Below, piece after piece: positions 1 through 9,924 of a stretch of DNA of 64,000 nt. The notes under the pieces are model-generated. The model made no database searches. It worked only from the letters and a program-made list of their open reading frames with translations, and was not told the origin of the DNA. This stretch comes from Mortierella alpina (Eukaryota; Mortierellomycota; Mortierellomycetes; Mortierellales; Mortierellaceae): contig JANATF010000014.1 in the NCBI GenBank assembly GCA_029449245.1, positions 562,501-626,500 of the forward strand, read 5' to 3'. Each line of letters opens with the position of its first letter. Within the stretch, counting starts at the first letter, position 1. The position numbers and the translations under genes are program-made.

Positions 1-386
1 TCTTGCCCTACGTTCTTTTGGGTCGTGGAGAACTTGTCACCGGCGTGGATTCGAGTGAGTTCAGGCGAAAAATGTTTTGTAAGCATGCGGTGTAATGCAT
101 GCACAACAGGCTGGTGAGTTGACGCTCGTGGGGGGGTCGTGGATAGCCTGGAAGGGTCGTTCTCGTTTATATAGAGCCTGGGGGGACCTTGTTGCTGTTG
201 CTTTTGTTGCTGTCGCGTCCTTTTCAGTCTACGCATGTCTTCTTCGACCAGCCAGTGCTTTATGAGAAAAAAATAGCAACCGAACAGGTCTAGTTGAACG
301 ACATGGGTCTTGGTCTCCTCCGGGGACATGCGCTGTCCCTGTATGTCAAACTCTTCTAGGAACTGGAAAAAGCCATGTAGACCCAT
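1..386 (-). CDS. Partial PIN/XPG-N-like protein, N-terminal 128 codons (runs off window)
   Basis: The frame opens with ATG at 386 and stays open to position 1, so only the N-terminus is present. It begins MGLHGFFQFL, the arrangement of XPG/asteroid-type nucleases, whose N-terminus is MG(V/I)xGL. An aspartate follows on a hydrophobic strand (VVQLDLFG, about residues 31-38), where this family has its first metal-binding Asp. A Q/K-rich stretch (about residues 60-68) then leads to RLYINENDP, which sits where the family has its FDGxxP segment. XPG/asteroid proteins are structure-specific or degenerate nucleases. The match is motif-level only, and the catalytic core lies outside the window. It could be a lineage-specific PIN-like protein or a decayed copy. 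A direct repeat lies just upstream. Confidence 0.5.
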   Translation of the reverse strand, partial: MGLHGFFQFLEEFDIQGQRMSPEETKTHVVQLDLFGCYFFLIKHWLVEEDMRRLKRTRQQQKQQQQGPPRLYINENDPSRLSTTPPRASTHQPVVHALHRMLTKHFSPELTRIHAGDKFSTTQKNVGQ

Positions 387-406
387 GACTGAAAGTGTTT
401 GTTCGG

Positions 407-551
407 AGTGCGAGCGTTTTGAAAAGGTGGGATGATGGTGACACGATACGGCAAAATGAGAACTATGTGAAGAATGAAGGTGAAGGCAGGGTCAGAGTGC
501 GAGCGTTATGAAAGGATGGGATGATGGTGAAAAGATACGGCAAAAATGAAA
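407..551. repeat. Imperfect ~54-bp direct repeat (two copies)
   Basis: Copy 1 is about 407-461 and copy 2 about 496-551, offset by about 89 bp. Both contain AGTGCGAGCGTT, then GGGATGATGGTGA, then GATACGGCAAAA, with a few substitutions and a one-base length change. The copies lie directly upstream of the partial PIN/XPG-like ORF, so they may belong to its promoter or be the scar of a local duplication. No function can be read from the sequence. Confidence 0.7.
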
Positions 552-1190
552 GGGATCGTAAGAATAAGATATATTACTTTTGGCCCAAACAAAGAGGAAA
601 GCAGCTCGGGGCTTTACCACAACTTAGAGGCATCACTTAAGAACATGCAGCATACATTGTCCACGCTGTGGTGTCTCGTCACTACTGGACTTTTAGCCTG
701 GATCCAGGAGCATTGCAGACAAGGAGATGGTACTTCATGGAGCTCGTATTGATAAGGACCGATATTTACTGTATACTCCAAGAGTAGTGCAAGCGTCCGG
801 ACGCGACGTTCAGCTTTCTCCAACGATCACTCCAGATCACAAAAAGACCGTTTCTGACGACTACATGGGAACAAAGTAGAGTCCGGACGCGCGCATCACT
901 GCTAGACTGATTGCTTATATCGTTTACCACGACCATCAAGCCGAATCACCTCACATGTCCGTCTGTCGGGCGCATGCACCAGAGATGGAGGTTGCGGCAA
1001 CCATCGTCTATAGTGCGCAATCTTAAAATGCTATTGTTGCAGGACGGTGGAGTCTGTGCTATTCTCGCCGCGTGCACTGTGTCGAATCAACGATCGTTTT
1101 TCACGCCGACACTCTTCACTTTACACCCTCGTCTTCCTCTAGCAAGTGTTCTATTGTCACGATTACAGATATCAACCAAAACTTTTTGCA
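552..1190. other. No gene recognised
   Basis: Short ORFs only, none with a recognisable motif. The 11-mer GTCCGGACGCG occurs twice, near 797 and near 881, as a further small direct repeat. The stretch lies between the 54-bp repeats and a ubiquitin-hydrolase fragment and looks like degraded accessory sequence. Confidence 0.5.
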
Positions 1191-1410
1191 ATGTCCGTCA
1201 ACCCAATGTCCGGCAACAATGGCCTTTACAACATGGGCAACCGTTGCTTTGCTAATGCACTTTTGCAGTGTCTTTGCAACGTGCTCTTCACAGAGGAAGT
1301 ACATCTTGAGTTCAGCATGACTTTCGTGCTAGGAAACTCTTTGAGTTCATAGAGAACCTGAGGAGTGATGGGACGCAAACCCTGAATCCTGATCCTCTTC
1401 CTGTAAGGTT
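1191..1410 (+). pseudogene. Ubiquitin carboxyl-terminal hydrolase (USP) fragment, frameshifted
   Basis: From 1191 the frame reads GLYNMGNRCFANALLQCL, the Cys-box of USP-type deubiquitinases (family pattern GLxNxGNTCYxNxxLQ, in which the Cys is the nucleophile). The invariant Thr before the Cys is Arg here. After about 120 nt the reading frame shifts. A second frame (about 1325-1405) continues with KLFEFIENLR and TLNPDPLP, plausible for the same domain, while the first frame stops near 1350. No His box or other USP element follows. It therefore looks like a truncated, frame-broken copy. A genuine spliced gene cannot be fully excluded because a GTAAGG follows near 1404, but no later exon was found. 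Confidence 0.5.
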
Positions 1411-1837
1411 CGAGTCAAGTGCCGAGAAAAAAAGACAGCCTTGAAGATAAGAAATGGTTAATGGTTAATATTCTGGTCCAGTGTCTAGAAGGACCTCATT
1501 CTATAATACATTGAACGAACTCTTAATGTTTCTTCTCACTAGCGCGATTGTAGAGATTCCCTTCGATATGGATCGGGTTTGTCGTAAGGGTTAGACAGGG
1601 GTGACAGCTGCTTGCTGGCCAGGCACCAAAAGTCGCAGCAGTGATGTGTTGACTGACCATTCTTATCGACAAAGTCGTTGTGTTCGTCAATCTGCCATCC
1701 TTGCTCCTCATACCATGCATCGTCTTGACGTTCAAAGGAGGATGCGGTATGTGCCATTGTGCTTATTACTTTATCGTGGGAAGGCGTCGAGTATCAGAGT
1801 AGGGTGTACAGTATCGGCATGTGCACGAAAACAGTAA
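1411..1837. other. No gene recognised
   Basis: Short overlapping ORFs on both strands with no family signature. Sits between the USP fragment and the palindromic element. Confidence 0.5.
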
Positions 1838-1911
1838 CAGAAAGAGTAGTCTCGCATCCAGCCCCTTCATTTTACGGGGCAGGAGGGCTGGATGCGAGAC
1901 TACAGAAAGAG
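1838..1911. mobile_element. MITE-like palindromic insertion with 9-bp target-site duplication
   Basis: The element at 1847-1902 (56 bp) has perfect 18-bp terminal inverted repeats, TAGTCTCGCATCCAGCCC at the left and its reverse complement ending ...GGATGCGAGACTA at the right, around a 20-bp centre. It is flanked immediately on both sides by the same 9 bp, CAGAAAGAG (1838-1846 and 1903-1911). Terminal repeats inside a direct repeat are the standard footprint of a non-autonomous DNA transposon. A 9-bp duplication suits Mutator-like transposases; the TAG/CTA ends also resemble hAT elements, which usually duplicate 8 bp. No transposase is present in the window. Confidence 0.7.
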
Positions 1912-2370
1912 ACAGGCAAGCACGAGGGGCGTACTTTGAAGTAAAGTGTGAACGGAGCGAGCGACACAAATTTTTCGCCTTTTGCTCGCTTAGAGTGAGC
2001 TGCTCGTTGGAGCGAAGATTCCGCTCTGCTCCCAGCGCTAGTGCCTGGTGCCATGGTTCCAACTGAAGCGCTATGTCACGTGCAAGTGCCTCGTGTGGCT
2101 TCAGCTACAAAACAACGCGCCTGGATATGCGTGGACCCATTCTCCACTCTCTTCCATTCTCTTTTTCTTTGACTGCCACGTTCGAACGCCCACACGCCTC
2201 ACTCCACAAGCATCTTCAGCGAAGGCAGCCAGCGGATCCGAAGCATCACGGGAGCTGCATAGATAGACTTTGGCTACTCGACACGCTACTCATTCAGGAC
2301 AACCAAGAGCGAAGGAGGACACACAACGCCGCATCTGGACCTCGACCCAACGCAGCAACGGTGACACAAC
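1912..2370 (+). promoter_or_regulatory. CFT1 upstream region
   Basis: Leads into CFT1. A CACGTG E-box-type hexamer lies near 2075 (TCACGTGC). A pyrimidine-rich stretch with CTCTCTTCC and TTTTTCTTTG lies at about 2140-2175, where transcription may begin. No ORF here has recognisable homology. The assignment rests on position and composition only. Confidence 0.35.
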
Positions 2371-5300
2371 ATGTCCATGTACACGCTCGCCAAGGAACTC
2401 TTCCCCCCGACGGGAATCGAGCGCGTGGTCCGATGCAACTTTGTGAGGCCCGACATTCTCAACGTGATTGTCTCCAAGGCCACTGTCCTGGAGATTTACA
2501 ACTTTACAGAGCCCGAGCAAGCTGATCAGCTGCCTCGGTTAGAGTTGGTCGCCACCTACAGGTTCAACGGCGTCATCACGTCTATGGGAGTGATTCGGAC
2601 AAGTTCTTCTGGTCAGCATGGTCTCGACAGTATCTTGGTCAGCTTTAAGGATGCCAAGGTTCGTCCGCTCTTACCTCACTCATGGAACAACAACATTAAG
2701 CGCGGCGTGTTGACATCCTCTCTAAGGAGCATAACACTAACCGCGCTTCTTTTCTTATACCTACAAAAAACACATGGCCTCATCATCACTCTTGTAGATG
2801 TCCTTGCTGGAATGGTCCTTCTCGAATCACTGCATCGTCACAGTCTCAATTCATTACTATGAGAGAGATGACTATAAGGTACAGTGACTGCAGCACCGAC
2901 ACCGACGCCGACACGAACCCAACGCTCCGATGACACTCAACTAACTAGCGTTGTTTTGTCGCTCAATTATTCATAGCAAGAGTTTTTGAACAACTCCCAC
3001 CCCACCGAGATCCGCGTTGATCCATCTCGGAGATGTGCGGTACTGGCTTTTTACGGAGATCGACTTGCAGTATTACCTTTCAGGCAGGACGAAGCCTCGC
3101 TGGGTGACGAAGACGATGTGTCAAAGTAAGCTCTTGGGTCACTCGCAGGATCTAACGACCCCTTGATGCACAGATGCACATAGAGCCTTGTATCTAACGA
3201 CTGCAATCTATTTCCCGCTCATCTATTAGGAAATGGCCCTACATGCCCAGCTATGTTATGTCGCTCTCGGATATCGACATCAGGATCAAGAATGTCATTG
3301 ATATGGTCTTTCTCTACGACTTCTTTGAGCCAACGCTCGCTATCTTATTTTCGCCTCAACAGACATGGACAGGGTAAGCCGATCATTCTTGGGACTACCA
3401 AAGCATTGCATGCGTGTTTACCCCGGGCGACAGCTCACTCTGTCTGCATTGCACGGAAACCTTATGTTAGCCGCCTGGCAGTACGCAAGGACACTTGCTC
3501 ATTAGTTGTCGTCTCGCTTGACATCATGCACAAGGTCTACCCTATCATTTATTCGATCGACAACCTGCCTTACGACTGCACAAAGGTTATTGCGGTACCA
3601 AAGCCTGTGGGGGGGCTGTTAGTTGTGTCTGCGAATGCCATGATTCATCTTGATCAAGGATCAACAGGGACGGGCGTTGCTGTCAATGGATACGCGCCAA
3701 TGGTCACAGACTTTCCGATGCAGGCTCAGCACCACTTTGAACTTTCACTGGAGGGATCGCACCATGTCTTCCTTGCACCAGACCAGATCCTTTTCACGCT
3801 CAGGAATGGTGAGATGTACGTAATCGAACTGCAGCAGGAGGGGCGATCTCTTTCTGGATTCAAAATTGAGAAGGCAGGGACAAGCATGCAGACATCATGC
3901 AAGTGCTCGCTCGGCGCTGGATACTACTTTGTCGGATCTCGGTATGCTGACTCCATGCTGATCAAGTACTCAACTAAGGATCAAGTTAAAAGGAAGAAGA
4001 AAGGTGGTGCCCTCCCCGTCGCTTCAATGGATCTGGAGGAGGAACTGTATGGACAAGATATGGATATTGTAATCGAGCAAAAGACAGACAAGTCCAAGGA
4101 TGAGATCGAATCGGCAATGGATGCTGGAGAATCAAAGTGGCAGTTCGAAATTTGTGACACCCTCACCACCACAGGACCGATCGTTGCGATCGACATTGGG
4201 CAGCGTGCCAGCAACGAAACGCACTCAGAGTTTGCCCCCCAGCATGAACTTGTGGCGGCCACTGGATCAGGACAGAATGGAGCTTTGGTCATATTCCAAA
4301 GAAACGTTCGGCCAAATGTCGTTCGTTCGACAGATGCATTGGCTGGCTCGAGCTCTCTATGGACAGTTTACTGTCGCAAAGAGATCATATTTGAAGGCGT
4401 CTCGCAGTTTGAGAGTCGCAAGGAGTCTGGCCGAGCCGATGGCGCAGAGGAAGGCTACGACAAGCTGCTTATCGTGTCTCGCGATGATGCAACCATTGTA
4501 TGTTGTGAAGCATGCTTGCGGATGAAGAACGAGTCATATCTGCCCTTGCTTACTGTATATTCACTCTAGGTCCTGGCAACTTCTGGAGATGACCTTCGCC
4601 AGCTACCCACCTCTCAGTTTTACGTCGACGGACCTTCCATCGCAGTAGGATCACTTTTGGAAGAAACGCGGATAGTACAGGTTTACGCTGGCGGGGTTCG
4701 TCTGCTGAACGCAGGTAAGATGCTTTGAACATTTTCAACCAAATTTGCTGATTTACCAATGGACGCAGAAAAGACACTGTACATCGCCGCTCACCTTCGC
4801 ATTTTTGCATTTAGATTGTAAGATCACAAAGATCGTACCTGTCGGTGAACACCTCTCGATCGTTGCGGCCAGCATTGTTGACCCCTATATTTTGTTGCAG
4901 CTTCACGACGGTTCCGCATTGTTGCTCAAAGGAGATATGAACACAAAGGACGTGTCCGTGCTCAGCCAACCCTCTGTATTTAATGTAATGTTTTGAGAGA
5001 TGATTATACATGTCCAAGGAACACTTGTTTGGCACAGAGTTGACCTAACCCGAATCGCCATTTTCCACGTTTAGGATCTTCCGATCAAAAGCTGCTGTAT
5101 TTATGCCGATTCACTTAACTCAATGCTAACAGTCAAGGAAGCCCCAACAATGGCATCGCTCCGATCTTCTGCCAAAGCTACATCGTCCACTTATTTCTCG
5201 ACCTCTAACAAAAAGGAGAGGGTCAAGAAGACCAAAAAGAAGGCGACAGAGCGCATTATCGACGACATCGATCTGGATCTTTATGGAGCGGAATTCGATG

Positions 5301-8173
5301 AGGACGATGATGATGAAAGCGAAGAGGAGGAAGCTGACGTGGATATGGAAGATTCTCAGGCCGTTAATGGTGATGTTCAGGTGGGAGATGTCACCATGGA
5401 TGGCGTACAGTCTACAGCCAAAACGACTGTGGCCAACCCCGAAGGCCAGTCCGTCCAGGCAACGCACTGGTGCCTTATTTATAGAACAGACGGTGCTCTT
5501 GAGGTTAGTGCATCGGATTTGATAGGAGTTTTTGTATCGAGTTTGCAGAGTCAAGCAGGCTTACATGATATTAATCTGTATGGTCTGTCGTTGCTTAGAT
5601 ATATCATTTACCCGATTTCAAAGAGGTGTTCTATTTCCCTCATTTCGACCTCTTACCAGACGTGCTCCCTGATGCACCTGCTCATCAAGATACCAAACCC
5701 GCTGGACATGCGAGAGAAATCTCCGAGATGATCATGGTCAACATGGGAACGGAGTCGAAGCGCAATCCCTATTTAATTGTAAGCGATGGGCTTGGTTTCG
5801 ATTTTCACTTTGGAGTTTGAACTATTCTCTAACACTCGTATTACATGATTGCAATTTAGGTGAGAACGTATCGCGGCAACATTGCACTGTACAAGACATA
5901 TCAGCACTTCCCCACAGTAGAGTTGGACGCAGCAGGCAAGCCGATCGACCTTTCCGAACGTCTAGCGATTCGTTTTAGAAAGGTCCCTCTGGATGTTGTC
6001 GCCCGCGAGACGCCTGAGGAGGACGACCTGGATCCCAATAGCAGAGCAAGCATGAATGACATGGAGGATGAGGTAGACGCAGTGGAACGAGAGATTCGCA
6101 GACAGGAACGGAGGCGGCAGCGTAAACCAAAGAACTTGATCCCTTTCACCGATGTGGCAGGATTTGAAGGCTTGTTTGTCTTGGGTGCCGCGCCTCTTTG
6201 GATCATGAGCTCAGGCACGGGTCTGCCCAGAGTGCACCCGATGATTTGTGATGGCAAGGTCGGATGCTTCACGCAGTTCCACAATTTGAACTGCAAGCAT
6301 GGATTTATCACACTCAATGCAGAGGTAACGCTAGCGCTCCTGCTCGACATTTAACTACCTTGAACAATTGCAATTCACTAACATGCCATATTTTGTCTTC
6401 TATGATGATGGCAATAGGGAAACATGAGGATTGCGCAGTTGCCCTCAGAAGGGGTCCAGTATGACATGCCATGGCCGATCCGCAAGGTACCATTAAAGAG
6501 AATGGTGCGCTACGTCAAATACCACCCAACCTCCCAAACATATGTCACGGTCACCTCGGTTCCGGATCCGTTCGTGGTCAAGGACGAGAACAATGTCGCC
6601 GTTCATGACGGGCAAACTCCTGCTCCTGGAGCTGGGGCCAATGCTACCCCTACATCTGCCCCTGCCACAGATGCCAATCCGACCGCACCAACAGCATCAG
6701 CAGCACCAGAATCAGCATCGCAGGTGCCTAACGGAACAGCCTCAGGCGACCAAGGTCATACCAAACTCAAATCGATAGCCCCAGGTTTATTTCGGCCTAA
6801 TTCTGAACGGCAAACCATTGAACTGGTCTCTCCAGTGACTTGGGAAACAGTGGATCGATATGAGCTACAGGAGTATGAGATCGTAACGAGTATTGAGACT
6901 GTGAGTCTGGAATCGACACAAGATGCCTCGGGACGGAAAAAGTTCATCGCTGTTGGAACATCGTTTATCAAGGGCGAGGACTCGACAATGCGTGGAACGG
7001 TAAGATGCTTGAACCAGGCTGCACTTTTTGCATTATATTCTGTACACCAGCAGCTCACATGCACTTTTCTATTGCCGTAGATATACATTTTTGATATCAT
7101 TGATGTAGTGCCAGAGCCAGACAACCCACAAACCGACCATAAGCTAAAATTGCTGTACAGCGAAGAGGTCAAGGGTGCGGTTACAGCTCTAGCTGCTCTT
7201 AGTGGCTACTTGTTGACTTGCGTTGGCACCAAGGTCGTGGTGCGCAGTTTCGAGGACAATGAAACTCTGACAGGCATTGCCTTTATCGACGTGCAGATCT
7301 ACGTGACCAGTGTGAAGATTGTCAAGAACACGATCATGCTGGCAGATGCATACAAGAGCGTTTGGTTTGTCGGCTTTCAAGTAAGTGGAGCATGCATATT
7401 TTGGACGCTGAGGCAATGACTGTTGATAGCTCAGCATACTAAGGATGCCTCGCGACTCGCCCGTTTGTATTTGCCAGGATGAGCCCACGAAATTGGTCAT
7501 GCTGGGCAAGGACTACAATCCCATGGAAGCCATGAATGTGAGCTACCTAATCGAAAACCAGACGCTGCATATTGTCGTAGCTGATTCGGAAAAGAACATT
7601 CGCCTCCTGCAATACGCACCCTTTCGTAAGTTTTGAAAGGGGTCATTCGATATTTGACTGTAGTGCACTTCATCGCTCGACTTTGTCCTGAATCAATCTT
7701 TATATTTTCCGATGATAGACGTGCAATCGTTCAGCGGTCAGAAGCTGATCTGCAGAGGCGATTACCATGTTGGCTCCCAAATCCAGACAACGATCTCGGT
7801 CCCCAAAATTGTACTCAGCGGTTCGGACGAAGGCATTAGTCACTTGACGGTGGCTGGAACACTAGATGGTGGGCTCTGCATGATCACGCCGATCCCTGAG
7901 AAGACCAGCAAACGACTTGCGCTTCTGAGCTCTCAGATTGTGAACGGCGTTCAACATCCGGCAGGACTTAATCCACGCGCATTCAGGCTGCTGCAGTCGA
8001 AGGACAGATTGAACTCTAACCCAGTCAAGGGTATTCTGGATGGAGATTTGCTATTCGAGTTTGTCAACCTGGCAGCAAACAGGCAAAAGGAAATGACGAA
8101 ACAGATTGGAACAGGTGTCGACCGAGTCATGGACGATCTTGCCGGCATTGCTGTTGCGGCCGACCACCTGTAA
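2371..8173 (+). CDS. CFT1: Cleavage and polyadenylation specificity factor large subunit (CPSF160/Cft1)
   Basis: Cft1 is the large scaffold of the pre-mRNA 3'-end processing complex; with its partners it recognises the polyadenylation signal in the nucleus. Fourteen exons were assembled: 2371-2658, 2798-2878, 2977-3125, 3230-3373, 3471-4497, 4570-4714, 4815-4984, 5075-5503, 5599-5778, 5860-6324, 6418-6999, 7081-7380, 7430-7625, 7719-8173. They join in phase to 1,536 aa, close to the family's 1,350-1,450 plus inserts. Family landmarks are ILFSPQQTW, GRLAVRKDTCS and GGLLVVSANAMIHLD in the first beta-propeller region, and the CPSF_A C-terminal region (VTSVKIVKNTIMLADAYKSV) ending near GTGVDRVMDDL. 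A Lys-rich then acidic low-complexity insert is encoded at about 5,210-5,360. An Ala/Pro/Thr-rich loop is encoded at about 6,605-6,740. The gene is convergent with VPS74, 141 bp between stop codons. Identification is firm; individual splice sites are inferred. Confidence 0.95.
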
Positions 8174-8314
8174 GGGCAGGAGAAAAGTATCAATGTTCAT
8201 AGATCCAAAAAGAAAAAATAAAACGAGTATGCGGAATGAAGATTTGCTGTGCGCAATATATTATGACAAAAAGCGTGCCGGGTCCATAAAGATGCTACAT
8301 CAATGCTGGGTGCT

Positions 8315-9924
8315 TTACAAAATACTGTCCATCTTTGTGAACACATTCAACACAGCAGCGACAACTTCCATCTGAAGATCCTTCCCTGCTACCTCGTTCT
8401 TACTGGCGCCCGATCCGAATGGGAACTGGCTGTAGTCGCTGAGCAGCTCATCGACCTTGGTATAAGCGCGCTCCCGCATCTCATGATTCAGATACATGAG
8501 CGCGTTCTCGAGCACGTTGGCGGCATAGGCAGCACAGACCATGGCCACCGTGCGAAGTTGTTGGTAGGCAACGGGCGATTCTCGCTCTGCCAGCGTTGGT
8601 GACGAGTTGCCGCCTCTGGAGATGAGGGTTGTGCAAGCCCTCTTCACGACCTCCTCTTTAACGGCTGAATCCGTGACGGGGTGGGTCGCCATGTCAAATA
8701 TTAAAAAGTTGCGCTTCTCTGTCCGGAGCACGCCCTTGTCCACCAGACCCTTTGCCAAACGCTCACGGACCTGCTTCAATTGAAAGCCGATCTTCATCAC
8801 ATTCCACGTCTCGCCTATTCACAAGACAGAAAGGCGAGAAGCGTTTAGTCTCACACAAATGTGACACACATTCGAGGTGAGTCCATATACAAGGGGTCAC
8901 TCACCACTCATAAGATCGATCCATTGACCAACGCTCATTCTCTCCTGGGTGGAGTTGATCATCTTCAATGCTTCATCAAGCAGCACCTCACCCGTCAGCT
9001 TTTCGCTAATGACCTCGATGTATCGATCGGCAAGGGGGTATTTGCGGCGATTGGGATCCTTGACCATAGCAATGCGGTTGCGGAAGGCAAGCTCCATGAG
9101 GATACAACCTCGCAGAGTGTAAGAGATGTTGTCGTTCCAGAATGAAAGATACCCCTAGAAATAAGAACAATGATAATAAGGTCAGTCTCGAGTGTGCTCA
9201 TTTTCGTTCAAATGGAGTCGATAGGAAACGGACATTCTTCCTTCCGTGCCTCGGACCGTGTCGCGTTACTACTGCAGTGGCGAATCCTTCCTCTCCTTTA
9301 TCCTTTTTTCTGTCTCTCTCGCTCTCCCTTTACTCTGTTCTCAAAAAGGGGCGTGAAATATGAGGATGGTGTATCGATCTCCCTGACTGTATCAATTCCT
9401 CGCTGGTTTTGGGTTGTTTCCCGCAAAAAAAGGGAAACTCTTGATGTGCTCTCAGTCTCACGCCAATACCTCGGTGAGCGCATGCAAGAGTCGACCACGT
9501 ACCAATAAGCATTGTTGGAGAGTTCATACTCGAGGACGAGTACAAAACAAAAAAAAAAAAAATAGAAGAGAAACGCAACAGCCCACGCGAGAGTTCAGTC
9601 AAAGTCCATCTGATCACGCTGCGACCAGTCTGTTGTGAATGAGAGGAAGAGAGAGGATGCAATGGGAGTTCAATGTACCTGCTTGTCCTTGAGACCCAAG
9701 AGGAGGACCTCCTCCATCAGTGTTAGTTTTGGCTGTGTCTTATTCTCGTCCTCCATCTGCAGATCCCTTGGGTCAGCGGCGACTTTGCCGTCTGTGCTGG
9801 AGCGATGGAGATTACCTCCTGTGGGTCCCGAGGAGCTGACAGGTGATGAGTAACCAGACTCTCCATCACCACCACCTCCTCCTGCTCCGCGACGTCTTGA
9901 GAGTCCACCTGAAGATGACATCAT
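8315..9924 (-). CDS. VPS74: Golgi phosphoprotein 3 / Vps74 (GPP34 domain)
   Basis: Vps74/GOLPH3 binds PI4P on Golgi membranes and retains glycosyltransferases by linking their tails to COPI. Three exons on the minus strand, 9924-9679, 9154-8905 and 8814-8315, join in phase to 331 aa, the usual family length. Residues 1-64 are a Ser/Gly-rich disordered N-terminus with a poly-Gly run. The GPP34 domain follows from LTLMEEVLLLGLKDKQG, with the SFWND and LRGC segments that carry the Trp and Arg of the PI4P pocket in known members. The long first intron (9155-9678) contains short A/T runs. The start is the first of two consecutive ATGs. Confidence is high. Confidence 0.95.

Noticed and set aside
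1403-1420. Possible tRNA B-box (GGTTCGAGTC)
   Set aside because: No matching A-box, acceptor stem or cloverleaf could be drawn around it.
4769-4814. Extra CFT1 exon after the GACGCAG acceptor
   Set aside because: It would break the frame and family alignment; the later ATTTAG acceptor at 4,814 restores both.
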